Positions 1 through 15,938 are shown, counted from the stretch's first letter. The stretch: 64,000 nt of DNA from Gordonia mangrovi (GCF_024734075.1 NZ_CP102850.1:5208001-5272000); one strand, 5' to 3'. Numbers and translations: made by a program. The notes: generated from the letters alone by a model not told the origin.

Positions 1-1366
<1,366 letters not shown>

Positions 1367-1431
1367 CTACGGGACTCCAGGGTAACACCTCACGAGCCGT
1401 TCGACCGCCACGACACCGGCCCGTCGCCGAC

Positions 1432-2373
1432 CTACTGTCCGGCGGCCGGGCCCGGTTCGGCCCCGACGGTGATCGCCTGGGCACCGGCTCCGGTGCCGTA
1501 GGCGGCGGTCTGTCCGCGCGCCTCCTGCGCCAACGCCAAGATCGTCGTGATCAACCCGGTCTGTTGCTCGACGTTGTCCACCGTCGAGACGGCGTTGCCC
1601 AACGCGGGATCGGAGCGCACGACCGCGATCGGCGATCCGCCTTCGGCCGATCCCGCACGGCCCACCAGCACGCCACCCTGTCCGCGCGCGGCCATGGCGG
1701 CTGCTGCGCGGGCCATCAGCTGCCCCTGTGCACCCGCGTCGTCGCCGAGCGCATCACCGGTGACCATCACGACGAGGTCGGCACCGGACACGGCGTTGTC
1801 TGCCGCCGCGATGAACCCGCCTTCACGCAGGGCCTGTAGTCCCAGCCGGATGTCGGCGGCGTCGGCGGCCGAACGTCCCTCGGGGTGCAGCAGCAGCGCA
1901 CCGAGGAGGTCACCGACGCGGCCACCGGAGTCGGTCAGTTCGGCACGCAAGGTGGTGCCGGCCGGGATCGTCTGGTCGACGATGGTGCGCAGTTGTTCCG
2001 CATTCTGGTCGGCGACGAGATCTTCGGTCAGGGCGACCTGCCCGGCGAATCGCGCGCCGGCCGTCGACAACGACTCCTTCACCGCGTCGACGTCGGCCTC
2101 TGCGGCGTTCGGTGAGGTCACGACGAGGACCGATTGCCCCTCGAGCGCACCGGCGATGAGTCGTGGTGCGATCGCCGCGTCGAAGCTGTTGGCAGCGTTG
2201 AGTTGTTCGTTGAGATGATCGCGTTCTGCCTCGAGGTCGCCGATGCGGTCGCGGGACGCGCCGGTCAGCGAGTTGACGCGGTCGCCGACGAATCCCGATC
2301 CGAGGAACAGCCCGAGCGCCAGCGCGAGGAAGACCGCGGCGAGGGAGATCGCGTGCTGTCGAAGTGAGATCAT
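1432..2373 (-). CDS. mctB: Copper transporter MctB-like
   Basis: 313-residue homologue of Rv1698/MctB, described in mycobacteria as a channel-forming envelope protein that limits intracellular copper. An uncleaved signal or membrane helix lies at residues ~8-28 (ISLAAVFLALALGLFLGSG). A coiled-coil-like stretch rich in Asp, Glu and Arg follows (~38-60), then a large soluble alpha/beta region. ATG start. It begins 3 bp after the steA stop, so the two are probably cotranscribed and translationally coupled. Family membership is from recognised sequence and synteny; the copper function is carried over from the mycobacterial literature. Confidence 0.85.
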   Translation of the reverse strand: MISLRQHAISLAAVFLALALGLFLGSGFVGDRVNSLTGASRDRIGDLEAERDHLNEQLNAANSFDAAIAPRLIAGALEGQSVLVVTSPNAAEADVDAVKESLSTAGARFAGQVALTEDLVADQNAEQLRTIVDQTIPAGTTLRAELTDSGGRVGDLLGALLLHPEGRSAADAADIRLGLQALREGGFIAAADNAVSGADLVVMVTGDALGDDAGAQGQLMARAAAAMAARGQGGVLVGRAGSAEGGSPIAVVRSDPALGNAVSTVDNVEQQTGLITTILALAQEARGQTAAYGTGAGAQAITVGAEPGPAAGQ

Positions 2374-2376
2374 CGA

Positions 2377-3564
2377 CTACCTGTTCCACACTCCCTGGGC
2401 CCAGTCCACGGCCTGGTGGTACTGCGCGACCGACCAGTCGATGATCTCCGGTCCCAGGTTGGACAACATGATCGCCGCGATCACGGCGATCAGCGCGGCC
2501 AAGACCACGCATGCGATGGCCGCGCCGGACACGCGGCTGCGATACAGGGTGGCGACCGCCTTGGCGTCGACCAGTTTGGGGCCCACCTTGAGCCGGGTGA
2601 GGAACGTCGACGGATTGCTCTCGCGGCGGGAGCGGTCGAAGAAGTCGTCGAGGCTACCGCCGTAGCCGACGGTCACAATCAGGTCGGCGCCGTGGTAGTC
2701 GGTCAGCAGCAGGGCGAGATCGGCCGCGCCGCCGGCGGCGGGGAACGTCGTCGCACCCACACCCAGGTCCTGAATTCGGGCGAGCCCGGGGGCGTGTCCG
2801 TCGGTGTCGGCCGGGAGCACCAGCTGCGCACCGGATTTGAGGGTCGCTGTCTTCATCTCGTCGGGATCGCCGACGATCAGCGACGGCTTGTAGCCGGCCT
2901 TCATCAGCGTGTCGGCGCCGGCGCCCACGCCCACGAGCACCGGCGAGTACTCCTTGATGAACGGCTTCAGCGACTTGAGGTCGGTGACGCGATCGGGGCC
3001 GTCGGCCACCACCACCACGTGCCGCCCCGCCAGGTTGACGTCCACCTCCGGTACCCCGACACCGTCGATCAGCAGCGGCGACTCACTGCGGATGAACTCG
3101 ATGGTGTTGCCGGAGAAGGCCTCCAGGTGATCGACCAGCCCGGTCTTGGCCTCGATCATCATGTCGGCGATGTCGTGTTCGGCGAGTTCGGTACCCAACG
3201 CCAGCCGACGCTCACCGACGTAGAGCCGGTTGTTGTCGACGCGCAGCTTCGCGCCGTCCTTGACCCGTTTGAAGACCTCGTCGCCGACGTTGTCGAGCAA
3301 CACGATGCCCGAGGCGACGAGTACCTCCGGACCGAGATTGGGGTATCTGCCCGAGATCGACGGAGATGCGTTGACAACTGCCACCACGTTCGCCTGCACC
3401 AGCGCGTCCGCGGTCACCCGGTCGAGGTCGATCTCGTCGAGGATGGCGATGTCGCCGGGCCCGACGCGGTCGAGCAGACGACGGGTGTTCTTGTCGATCC
3501 TGGCGATACCGGTGACGCCAGGCAGTTCGGTTGTGGTGCGGGCGAGCAGTGCAGGCATCTTCAT
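2377..3564 (-). CDS. steA: Cytokinetic ring protein SteA
   Basis: Homologue of Rv1697/SteA, a septation-linked protein that works with SteB in corynebacterial cell division and envelope integrity. The body has a thiamine-pyrophosphokinase-like fold: GRYPNLGPEVL, FIRSESPLLIDG, LVGVGAGADTL, IVGDPDEM and LPADTDGHAPG are visible. One transmembrane helix near the C-terminus (~340-365) leaves a short tail outside. I start at MKMPALLARTT, which aligns with the M. tuberculosis start; a TTG 60 bp upstream would add an unrelated-looking extension. It lies between recN and mctB. Confidence 0.88.
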   Translation of the reverse strand: MKMPALLARTTTELPGVTGIARIDKNTRRLLDRVGPGDIAILDEIDLDRVTADALVQANVVAVVNASPSISGRYPNLGPEVLVASGIVLLDNVGDEVFKRVKDGAKLRVDNNRLYVGERRLALGTELAEHDIADMMIEAKTGLVDHLEAFSGNTIEFIRSESPLLIDGVGVPEVDVNLAGRHVVVVADGPDRVTDLKSLKPFIKEYSPVLVGVGAGADTLMKAGYKPSLIVGDPDEMKTATLKSGAQLVLPADTDGHAPGLARIQDLGVGATTFPAAGGAADLALLLTDYHGADLIVTVGYGGSLDDFFDRSRRESNPSTFLTRLKVGPKLVDAKAVATLYRSRVSGAAIACVVLAALIAVIAAIMLSNLGPEIIDWSVAQYHQAVDWAQGVWNR

Positions 3565-3671
3565 GACGCCCATGATCGGCACGGCGGATCGAGAAATCGT
3601 GGAGGCGCGCCGCAACAACTGCAACTTTTGTCACACGAGCAACACCGACACCAGCGCCCGGTGTCTCTCGA

Positions 3672-5444
3672 CTAGTCGGCCGCGGCGCTCGCACGTTCGG
3701 TCTCCGCGGTGGCCAAGAGCTCTTCGGCGTGTGCGCGACCGGTGTCGGAATCGCCGAGTCCGGCGAGCATACGGGCCAGTTCGGCGACGCGTTCGTCGCG
3801 ATCGAGGGTGCGCACGGTGCTGGCGTGCGGCCGGTTGCGGCCCTTGGCCGCGTTCTTCCCGATCACCAGGTGGTTGTCGGCGAACGCGGCCACCTGCGGC
3901 AGATGGGTCACCACGATGACCTGATGTGCTCGGGCGAGACGGGCCAGCCGGCGGCCGATCTCGACCGCCGCCCGACCGCCGACCCCTGCGTCGACCTCGT
4001 CGAAGACCATCACTGATCCGCTGGTCGGAGCGGCCAGTACCACCTCCATGGCGAGCATGAGGCGGGAGAGCTCGCCACCGGATGCCGATCGCGCGATCGG
4101 CAGCGGCGTCGCACCCTTGTGTGCCAACAACGAGAACTCGACGCGGTCGGCACCAGCGGTACCGGCGTGCGCTCGGGTGCCCTCGATCTCGATCGCCAGC
4201 CGATCGGTATCGGCGGCCGGCTCGAGGGCGACCTCCACCGCGAGTGCGGCGTCGCCCATCGCGAGTCCGCCCAGTTCGGCAGAGACCTTGGTGGACATGG
4301 ACTTTGCCGCGGTCCGACGCCGACGCCGGAGTTTGGCGGCGGCCTCGGTGACCCTGTCCCGCGCGGCCGCGGCCGCGGCTTCGAGCTCCTCTATGGAGTG
4401 CTGGGGATCGTCGATCTCGGCCAACCGGGCAGCGGCGGCGTCGCGCCACGCGATCACCCCGTCGATATCCGGCGCATATTTCCGGACCAGCGCCTTCAAG
4501 TCGGCCTGCCGAGTCAGTAGCTTGTCCAGTTCCTCGGCGTCGGCCGGCAGGTCGGACAGGAACGACGACAATTCCTCTCCGACGTCGGTGATCACGGTCA
4601 ACGCCTCACCGACCCGCGGCAGGAGTCCGCGCAGCGACTCGTCTCCGGCGGCTTCGAGCAGGCTGCGCACCTGACCGAGGCCGTCGACGACCGACCCCTC
4701 GTCCCCGGCCACGATCGCGTGCGACTGGGCACCCGCAGTCCGGATGCTCTCCAGGTCGGTGAGCCGGTGGATGGTCGCGGCGAGTTCGACGTCTTCGCCG
4801 GGCTGGGGGTCCACCGCGGCGATCTCGTCGACACCGAAGCGAAGCCGATCGGCTTCCTGGGCGAGTTCGCGTTCATCGGTGCGGCGCGCGTCGAGATCGT
4901 CGAGGATCCCGATCCACTCGTTACGCGCATTCCGGTAGGTGTCGGCCGCGCTGCTCACCGCCGATCCGGCGAACGTGTCGAGCGCCGCACGTTGGTGTTC
5001 GGGCTTCATCAGCCGGAGCTGATCGTTCTGGCCGTGAATGGTGAGCAGTTGATTGGTCAATCGGCCCATCACGCCGACGGGCACTGACCGCCCGCCCAGG
5101 TGTGCCCGAGAACGCCCGTCGGCACCGACCGATCGGATGGCGATCAGCGAGCCGTCCTCGTCGACATCGGCGCCCGCCGCCTCCAGGATCTCCCCGACCA
5201 CCGGGTCGATCGGGTCGTCGGCGGTAGCCGTTGCGAGTCGGAATCGGCCCTCCACGGTGGCCTTCGCATCGCCTGAGCGCACCCGGGACGCATCCGCCCG
5301 AGCCCCCGACAGCAGGTGCAGGCTCGTCACGATCATGGTCTTGCCGGCGCCTGTCTCACCGGTCAGCGCGGTGAAGCCGGGATGGAATTGTGCCGACGCC
5401 CGCTCGATGACGCCGAGGCCCTCGATCGACAGTTCTTCCAACAC
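3672..5444 (-). CDS. recN: DNA repair protein RecN
   Basis: SMC-like ATPase of double-strand break repair, 590 aa, normal for the family. Walker A GETGAGKT is at residues ~29-36. A long coiled-coil middle follows (~170-370). The signature SASGGELSRLMLAME and Walker B VMVFDEVDAGVGG lie near the C-terminus, followed by VIVVTHLPQVAAFAD. GTG start, 1 bp after the nadK stop, so it is read from the nadK/tlyA transcript. I see no SOS box of the TCGAAC-N4-GTTCGA type ahead of it. Confidence 0.96.
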   Translation of the reverse strand: MLEELSIEGLGVIERASAQFHPGFTALTGETGAGKTMIVTSLHLLSGARADASRVRSGDAKATVEGRFRLATATADDPIDPVVGEILEAAGADVDEDGSLIAIRSVGADGRSRAHLGGRSVPVGVMGRLTNQLLTIHGQNDQLRLMKPEHQRAALDTFAGSAVSSAADTYRNARNEWIGILDDLDARRTDERELAQEADRLRFGVDEIAAVDPQPGEDVELAATIHRLTDLESIRTAGAQSHAIVAGDEGSVVDGLGQVRSLLEAAGDESLRGLLPRVGEALTVITDVGEELSSFLSDLPADAEELDKLLTRQADLKALVRKYAPDIDGVIAWRDAAAARLAEIDDPQHSIEELEAAAAAARDRVTEAAAKLRRRRRTAAKSMSTKVSAELGGLAMGDAALAVEVALEPAADTDRLAIEIEGTRAHAGTAGADRVEFSLLAHKGATPLPIARSASGGELSRLMLAMEVVLAAPTSGSVMVFDEVDAGVGGRAAVEIGRRLARLARAHQVIVVTHLPQVAAFADNHLVIGKNAAKGRNRPHASTVRTLDRDERVAELARMLAGLGDSDTGRAHAEELLATAETERASAAAD

Positions 5445-5445
5445 G

Positions 5446-6462
5446 TCAGGTCTGCCTCCCCCGCCAGCCCGTCACGGGCAGATCGAATTTGGTCACCAGT
5501 CTGTCGGTGAACGGTTCGGAATCGATGCGCACCCATAACACCGACCGCTCGCTGCGAACCACCTCCACGCGGGCTCCCGCGGAGACGTCGATCCGTCTGC
5601 GACCATCGCAGAGGGCCACCCCGGCTCGGCCGCGTTTGTCGATCTCGACCGCGATGCGGGATCGCGGACTGGTCACCAGCGGGCGGGCGAAGAGCGCGTG
5701 GGCGTTGCTCGGCACCACCAGGATGGCTTCGAGATCGGGCCACATGACCGGGCCGCCTGCCGAGAAGGCATATGCCGTCGAACCGGTGGGTGTCGCGACC
5801 AGTACCCCATCGGCGCCGAACGCGGACACCGGACGCCCGTCGACCTCGGTGACGAGTTCGAGAACACCGTTGTTGGTCCGGTTGAGGATGGCGACCTCGT
5901 TCAGCGCCCAGGTCCGCGCGACGGGCGCGTCGGGTTGGGCCGGATCGATGACCGCCACGTCGAGGGTCATCCGCGGTTCCACCCGGTAGTCCCCCGCGAT
6001 CAGCTGTTGCATCACGGCGTCGACGCGATTGGCCTCCGCCTCGGCGAGGAAACCGATGTGCCCCAGGTTGATACCGAGGACCGGCACATGCGCCGGATAG
6101 GCCAGTTCCGCCGCCCGCAGGAAGGTTCCGTCGCCGCCCAGCACGATCACGACCTCACAGCCCTCGGCCGACGCGGGTTCGGGAGTGGTCACCTGCACCG
6201 CCGCACCGAGGTTGCGCAGATGTTCGGGATCGACCGGGTGGCTGGCGGGCCGCTCACGGCCATTGCCCGCCGGCTCCGGCTCGTCGGCGGATGCGTGGTC
6301 GCGCGACCTCGTGTCGTAGTCGACCACGCGCAGCCGCACATCCGCTGCGGCGCAATGGCGCGCGATGGCGTCCATGGTCTGGGTGACGACCTCACGGCCG
6401 GTGTGGGCGACCACCAGGAACTCCCGATGCTTCCCCCGGCCGGCGACCTCCTCGTTGGCCAC
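5446..6462 (-). CDS. nadK: NAD kinase
   Basis: Phosphorylates NAD to NADP using ATP or polyphosphate. Diagnostic motifs are present: GGDGTFLRAAE, the NE-V-ILNR stretch, and ATPTGSTAYAFSAGGPV. 338 aa. A hydrophilic Asp/Glu/Arg-rich insert at ~50-75 is longer than in many homologues and probably a loop. GTG start preceded by GAAGGGA. It sits between tlyA and recN with almost no spacing, the order seen in mycobacteria (Rv1694-Rv1696). Confidence 0.96.
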   Translation of the reverse strand: MANEEVAGRGKHREFLVVAHTGREVVTQTMDAIARHCAAADVRLRVVDYDTRSRDHASADEPEPAGNGRERPASHPVDPEHLRNLGAAVQVTTPEPASAEGCEVVIVLGGDGTFLRAAELAYPAHVPVLGINLGHIGFLAEAEANRVDAVMQQLIAGDYRVEPRMTLDVAVIDPAQPDAPVARTWALNEVAILNRTNNGVLELVTEVDGRPVSAFGADGVLVATPTGSTAYAFSAGGPVMWPDLEAILVVPSNAHALFARPLVTSPRSRIAVEIDKRGRAGVALCDGRRRIDVSAGARVEVVRSERSVLWVRIDSEPFTDRLVTKFDLPVTGWRGRQT

Positions 6463-6479
6463 AGTGGTCCCTTCGTCTG

Positions 6480-7439
6480 TCAGCGCGGCCCGTCTGCGAC
6501 GGCCCGGGCGATCATCTCGATCAACGCGGTGTCGATGGACGCAGGGGCGTCGGGCGCGGGCACGACGGCGTCACCGGCGCCATGCGTCACGTCTGTTCGA
6601 TCTCCGACCCTATCGGCAGCCGTCATGTCGGCGCCGGGCCGGGCGGTGGCCGGTGGGTCGATCTCCGGGGAAACGCCGGGGTGCCCACGGCCGACCCGAC
6701 GCAACCAGAGAAAGTATTCGACATTCCCGGACGGTCCGGGCAGTGGACTGGCGACCACGCCGCGGGTCTCCAGGCCGAGGTCGCGGGCGGCGCGCGCCAC
6801 ACCGAGAACCGCGTCGACTCGCTGCTGCGGGTCCCGGACCACCCCACCGGACCCCACTCGGTCCTTGCCGACCTCGAACTGTGGCTTGACCATCGGTACC
6901 AGGTCGCCACCGGGCCGGACCGAGCGGGCCAGCGCGGGCAACACCAGGGCGAGCGAGATGAACGAGAGATCCGCGACGATCAGGTCGGCCTCGCCGCCGA
7001 TATCGTCCGGGCCGAGGTGACGCACATTGGTGCGGTCGTGCACCGTCACCCGCGGATCGTTCTGCAAGCGCCATATCAACTGTCCGTAGCCGACGTCGAC
7101 GGCGACGACCCCGGCCGCGCCGCGCCGCAGCAGCACGTCGGTGAATCCCCCGGTGGACGCGCCGGCATCGAGGCAACGACGTCCGCTCACCGTCAACCCC
7201 ATCGGTTCGAATGCCTCGAGGGCCCCCAGCAGTTTGTGGGCTCCGCGAGACGCCCAGTCCTCACCGACGGTCTCGGTCACCACGATCGGGGTGTCACGGC
7301 CGACATTCGTCGCCGGCTTGGCGGCGACGACGCCGTTCACCTTCACCAATCCGTCGGCGATCTGTGCTCTGGCGTGCTCACGGGAACGCGCCAGACCGCG
7401 ACGGACGAGCTCGGCGTCGAGTCGCGCACGTGGGGCCAC
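6480..7439 (-). CDS. tlyA: TlyA rRNA 2'-O-methyltransferase
   Basis: Methylates 16S C1409 and 23S C1920 (E. coli numbering), the modifications needed for capreomycin and viomycin sensitivity. An N-terminal S4 RNA-binding domain (RLDAELVRRGLARSREHAR) is followed by an FtsJ-type Rossmann methyltransferase: CLDAGASTGGFTD binds SAM, then VAVDVGYGQL and VKPQFEVG. The last ~65 residues, after FLWLRRVG, form an extra Pro/Ala/Asp-rich tail not seen in the 268-aa mycobacterial protein, probably disordered. GTG start. Confidence 0.95.
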   Translation of the reverse strand: MAPRARLDAELVRRGLARSREHARAQIADGLVKVNGVVAAKPATNVGRDTPIVVTETVGEDWASRGAHKLLGALEAFEPMGLTVSGRRCLDAGASTGGFTDVLLRRGAAGVVAVDVGYGQLIWRLQNDPRVTVHDRTNVRHLGPDDIGGEADLIVADLSFISLALVLPALARSVRPGGDLVPMVKPQFEVGKDRVGSGGVVRDPQQRVDAVLGVARAARDLGLETRGVVASPLPGPSGNVEYFLWLRRVGRGHPGVSPEIDPPATARPGADMTAADRVGDRTDVTHGAGDAVVPAPDAPASIDTALIEMIARAVADGPR

Positions 7440-7450
7440 GGATCAGTGCC

Positions 7451-7744
7451 TCATCGAGGATCGACGTCCTCGAGCGCGGTGGTGAGCACCTCGTGTGCGC
7501 GTTCGAGGAGTTCGGCCTGCCGCCCGAGCGCCGCCAGATCGAAGGTGTCGCCGCTCGCCCGTCGGATCTCGTCCACCTGCTCGAGTATCTCGCCGACGCC
7601 GGTGGTCACCGACGACGGATCCATGTCACCGACGCTGTCAGCCGCGGGCGCCGCGGCGCCGACAGAGCGCGGCATCATGTTCGGGACCGGACGTGACGTC
7701 GGGGTCGATGCCTGGTCGGTGGAGTGCTGTTGGGGATCGGTCAT
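7451..7744 (-). CDS. Small conserved protein (Rv1693-like position)
   Basis: 97-residue acidic protein of unknown function occupying the place of Rv1693. The first ~45 residues are low-complexity (Ser, Thr, Pro, Ala). The conserved part is a C-terminal helix pair around GVGEILEQVDEIRR and LERAHEVLTTALEDVD, which could dimerise. I start at MTDPQQHST; it begins 13 bp after the stop of the TPR-HAD gene and ends 11 bp before tlyA, so it belongs to this operon. The call rests on position and codon use rather than a recognised domain. Confidence 0.7.
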   Translation of the reverse strand: MTDPQQHSTDQASTPTSRPVPNMMPRSVGAAAPAADSVGDMDPSSVTTGVGEILEQVDEIRRASGDTFDLAALGRQAELLERAHEVLTTALEDVDPR

Positions 7745-7757
7745 GGCGACACCCACG

Positions 7758-9881
7758 CTAGCGCACAGCGGTGACGCCGACCGACTCCAGAACACCCTGC
7801 ACGTCGGGGTCCGCACTGGTCACCGCCAACTCCGACATGTCGAGCGACCCCTGGTCGGCAGCGGACCACACCGCCGACGCGAGGGCCGGCAGCAAGCTCT
7901 GCAGATCGCCCGATCCCGTTGACCCGACGGTGACCACCGTCCCGTCGACTGCCACCTCCCAACCGTCGTGGGCGTCGATACGCACGGTGTCCGCAGCGGC
8001 GGCGAGATCGGTCAGGTCACCGACCACATAGGTGGGACGTTGCTCGGGCGGGGCATTGAGCAGGTCCATCGCCGAGCTGACACCGGTGAGGACGAGCACA
8101 CTGTCCAAGCCCACCGAGTGCGCACCTTCGATGTCGGTGTCGAGCCGGTCGCCGACGACGAGCGGACGCGACGCGCGGCTACGGGCGATGGCGTCGGCCA
8201 TCAGGGGTGCCGCGGGCTTGCCCGCCACCAAGGGCTGTGTGCCGGTGGCGTTGGCGACCGCGGCCACCATAGACCCGTTGCCGACCAGCATGCCGCGTTC
8301 CGATGGCAGCGTGGCGTCGGTGTTGCAGGCAATCCACAGCGCACCCGCGCGGATGGCCAACGCCGCCTCGGACAGTTCAGCCCATCCGGTCTCCGGCGAA
8401 TGCCCCTGGATCACAGCTGCCGGACGGTCGGCCGCACTGCGGGTGACGGCGATCCCGACTTCGCGGACCTCTTGGGCCAGCCCGTCGGTACCGATGACCA
8501 ACGCACGCGACCCAGGACTCACATGCTCGGCCAGCAGCCGAGCCGCCGACTGGGCGCTGGTGACGACCTGCTCCGCGGTCGCCTCGAAACCCAGGGAGGT
8601 GAGGTGCTCGACGACCTCGGCCGGACGACGGCTCGCGTTGTTGGTCACGAAGTAGCGCGCGGTGTCGATCCGCGCGAGCGTCTCCCGCGCACCGGGCAGC
8701 GCACGATGGCCCGCGTATACGGTGCCGTCGAGATCGAGCAGCAGCGCATCGTAGCGCGACAGCAACGATTCTCGCGCGACCGGAGTCTCGCCATCCTCAG
8801 TCGGCTGCGCGGCGGAGGCCCGTTCGTGGGTGGGCGGTGCGCCGACCGCGGCGACGACCGGTGCCGAGGTCTCCGCCGGTTCGGCCGTCTCGCTGACGGC
8901 GCCGTCACCCGGCCCGGCAATGCTCTGCCCGGCGGCGGTCGACCCCGCCTCGCCGGCCTCCTCGGTGGGCACGGTGGCCGGATCGGTGACGTCGCCCTCG
9001 GCGAGTTCCACGAGGCGCAACTCCGCGTCTGTCACGTCGTCGACATCGGCTGCCGCCGCATTCATGAACCAGGTGACCGCGTCGTCGGCGCGATCGGCAG
9101 CAAGCAGGGCCGATGCGTAAGCGTAATACAGGCGCGCAACCGGCGTTCCGGAACGACCAGGGGTCAGGTCTTCGGCCTGCAAGGTGACCACGGCCTTCTC
9201 GGCCTCACCGAGATCGATGCGCGCCCCGCTCTCCACGATCCGCATCTCGGTGCGGTCCTCGCCGGTCAGCGCCTGCCCGTCGTCGCTGCGGGCGATCTCG
9301 ACCGCGCGCACCGGACGGCCCAGCCCGCGTTCGGCATCGGCGATCAGCGGCAGCAATCCCGGGTTGCCGGTGATCCGACGGGCGGCACGCAGCTCCGACA
9401 CCGCTTCCTGCCACTCACCGGCACTGTAAGCGGCAATCCCCAGCGTCTCGCGCACCAGACCGACCCGACCGGCCCGGCGGCGCGCAGCGCGAGCATGTTC
9501 GAGCGCCAGGGCCGGATCGTCGGCGAGCACCCTGGTCACCATGACCAGATGCCGGGCGACGTTCTCCGCGTTGGTCTTGTCCAGTGTCAACAGGTCCCGA
9601 CGTACATCCGAGTCCAGATCCGATGCGGCCACGTCCTCGGGCAATGCCGGCTCATCCGGCCGACCCGCTGAACCGGTCCCCCGAGATGCTCTATCGGCAC
9701 GCCCCGCACCACGGTGAGCGCCATCCCGGCGTGATGAGCCCTGCCGCCCCGAGCCGGCGTACCTGCCCTGGCCCGACTCTCGGCGCGACGACCCGTCACG
9801 ACGCGCATCGCCATCGCGTCGGGGCCCGCCGTCACGACGCTGTCCGCCATCACGGCGAGGGGTACGGTCACGGTCACTCAT
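7758..9881 (-). CDS. TPR-like protein fused to HAD-IIA phosphatase
   Basis: 707-residue fusion of what are two adjacent genes in M. tuberculosis (Rv1691 and Rv1692). Residues ~1-70 are an Arg/Asp/Gly-rich repeat tail (RRDGG-type units). Residues ~75-260 are alpha-helical TPR-like (ALEHARAARRRAGR, AAYSAGEWQEAVSELR). An Ala/Glu/Thr linker follows to ~375. From ~380 there is a HAD-IIA hydrolase: LDLDGTVYAG with the catalytic Asp pair, FVTNNASRRP, GKPAAPLM and VGDRLDTDIEG. Rv1692 is reported as a glycerol-3-phosphate phosphatase of polar lipid recycling, so the C-terminal half may do this. Start MSDRDRTPRR chosen because upstream codons look non-coding. Confidence 0.88.
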   Translation of the reverse strand: MSDRDRTPRRDGGQRRDGGPRRDGDARRDGSSRRESGQGRYAGSGRQGSSRRDGAHRGAGRADRASRGTGSAGRPDEPALPEDVAASDLDSDVRRDLLTLDKTNAENVARHLVMVTRVLADDPALALEHARAARRRAGRVGLVRETLGIAAYSAGEWQEAVSELRAARRITGNPGLLPLIADAERGLGRPVRAVEIARSDDGQALTGEDRTEMRIVESGARIDLGEAEKAVVTLQAEDLTPGRSGTPVARLYYAYASALLAADRADDAVTWFMNAAAADVDDVTDAELRLVELAEGDVTDPATVPTEEAGEAGSTAAGQSIAGPGDGAVSETAEPAETSAPVVAAVGAPPTHERASAAQPTEDGETPVARESLLSRYDALLLDLDGTVYAGHRALPGARETLARIDTARYFVTNNASRRPAEVVEHLTSLGFEATAEQVVTSAQSAARLLAEHVSPGSRALVIGTDGLAQEVREVGIAVTRSAADRPAAVIQGHSPETGWAELSEAALAIRAGALWIACNTDATLPSERGMLVGNGSMVAAVANATGTQPLVAGKPAAPLMADAIARSRASRPLVVGDRLDTDIEGAHSVGLDSVLVLTGVSSAMDLLNAPPEQRPTYVVGDLTDLAAAADTVRIDAHDGWEVAVDGTVVTVGSTGSGDLQSLLPALASAVWSAADQGSLDMSELAVTSADPDVQGVLESVGVTAVR

Positions 9882-9985
9882 AGCAGCCAATCTATGCCTC
9901 GGAGCCTGGTAGTGGACGGTCAAGGGGAACCGACCATCGGTGACCGGTCCCGCCACAGAAAGCGTACGGAACCAGCACGACAACG

Positions 9986-10030
9986 CCAACGGCCCTGCAT
10001 TCGAATCGATATCGAATACAGGGCCGTTGG
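9986..10030 (-). terminator. Terminator hairpin of the rrn operon
   Basis: A 19-bp stem with one mismatch (arms 9986-10004 and 10012-10030, each containing AACGGCCCTG or its complement) lies just beyond the 5S 3' end. It is placed to stop minus-strand rRNA transcription before the TPR-HAD gene. Confidence 0.7.
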
Positions 10031-10039
10031 TTAAGTTGT

Positions 10040-10157
10040 GTTCGGCGGTGTCCTACTCTCCCACACTGGTTAGGGTGCAGTACCATTGGCGCTGGAGGGC
10101 TTAGCTTCCGGGTTCGGAATGGGACCGGGCGTTTCCCCTCCGCTATGGCCGCCGAAA
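10040..10157 (-). rRNA. rrf: 5S ribosomal RNA
   Basis: About 118 nt beginning TTTCGGCGGCCATAGCG and ending GGACACCGCCGAACA on the minus strand, with the usual central CCCATTCCGAACCCGGAAG loop. The two ends are complementary, forming the terminal helix. Boundaries are good to a few bases. Confidence 0.95.
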
Positions 10158-10289
10158 CATTGTGAAACAACACACGGGGGCACGCCCCCGTGGACCCCCA
10201 AAACCGTTGCCGGGTTTGATCAGTCCGTTGTCTGTTTGTCCACGCGAACTCCCGACCACTGTCGGGGGTTCATGGGGGCGAAGCCCCCA

Positions 10290-10327
10290 TGTGTGTTGTT
10301 TCAGAAGGTGCATAGTGGATGCGAGCA
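10290..10327. other. 3' arm of the pre-23S processing stem
   Basis: This stretch, just beyond the 23S 3' end in transcription order, is complementary almost throughout to 13656-13692, just before the 23S 5' end. The two would form a helix of about 36 bp closing the pre-23S loop, the usual RNase III substrate. The rest of the 23S-5S spacer (10158-10366) holds two GC-rich hairpins around GGGGGC/GCCCCC and no gene. Confidence 0.75.
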
Positions 10328-10366
10328 GAGCTCTATTTAACACTGTTTTTGGTGTTGAGTGTTGTT

Positions 10367-15488
<5,122 letters not shown>

Positions 15489-15669
15489 ACCTATCGAAAC
15501 AGCCGACACAAACATCAGCCACGTTTCAACACAATCAGGAAAGAAAAACCTGACAAAAACAATCCAAAAAACTGGCAAAAAACTCTACGGACACCCACCA
15601 CACGAGGAGTGGCAGATGCCCACAAAACTCAATGCCACAAAAAATATGGCATCAAACAAACAACCAATA

Positions 15670-15692
15670 CACTATCGAGTTCTCAAAGAACA
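15670..15692 (-). promoter_or_regulatory. boxA-like antitermination element
   Basis: The minus strand reads TGTTCTTTGAGAACTCG, matching the boxA-type motif (TGTTCTTTGAGAA) of actinobacterial rrn leaders recognised by NusB/NusE. It lies about 185 bp upstream of the 16S 5' end, and a related copy occurs in the 16S-23S spacer. Confidence 0.65.
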
Positions 15693-15782
15693 CACACCCA
15701 CCGATACTTCCTCAATCAAGAGGCGTTCATCTGTGAGCTGTCTGTCCAGAAGCGTTGCTCTCGTCCCCGAGGCAACTCTTCT

Positions 15783-15811
15783 AGGCTACCGGACTGAATT
15801 TCGATCCGCAA
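15783..15811 (-). promoter_or_regulatory. Candidate rrn promoter P2
   Basis: -35 TTGCGG (15811-15806), 17-bp spacer, -10 TAGCCT (15788-15783) on the minus strand. It is about 300 bp upstream of 16S. TAGCCT-like -10 hexamers recur before other genes in this window. Confidence 0.45.
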
Positions 15812-15938
15812 CCTGTGGTTGCCTCTCGATCTCGCGACCGGTTCCGCTGGGGAATCCGTTCGGCTCTCGCCTTCGGACACCTGGCTTCTTCCCGGTTCCT
15901 GTCGGCCTCGGGAAGTTGCTCTCTGCGGTGCGTCAGCT

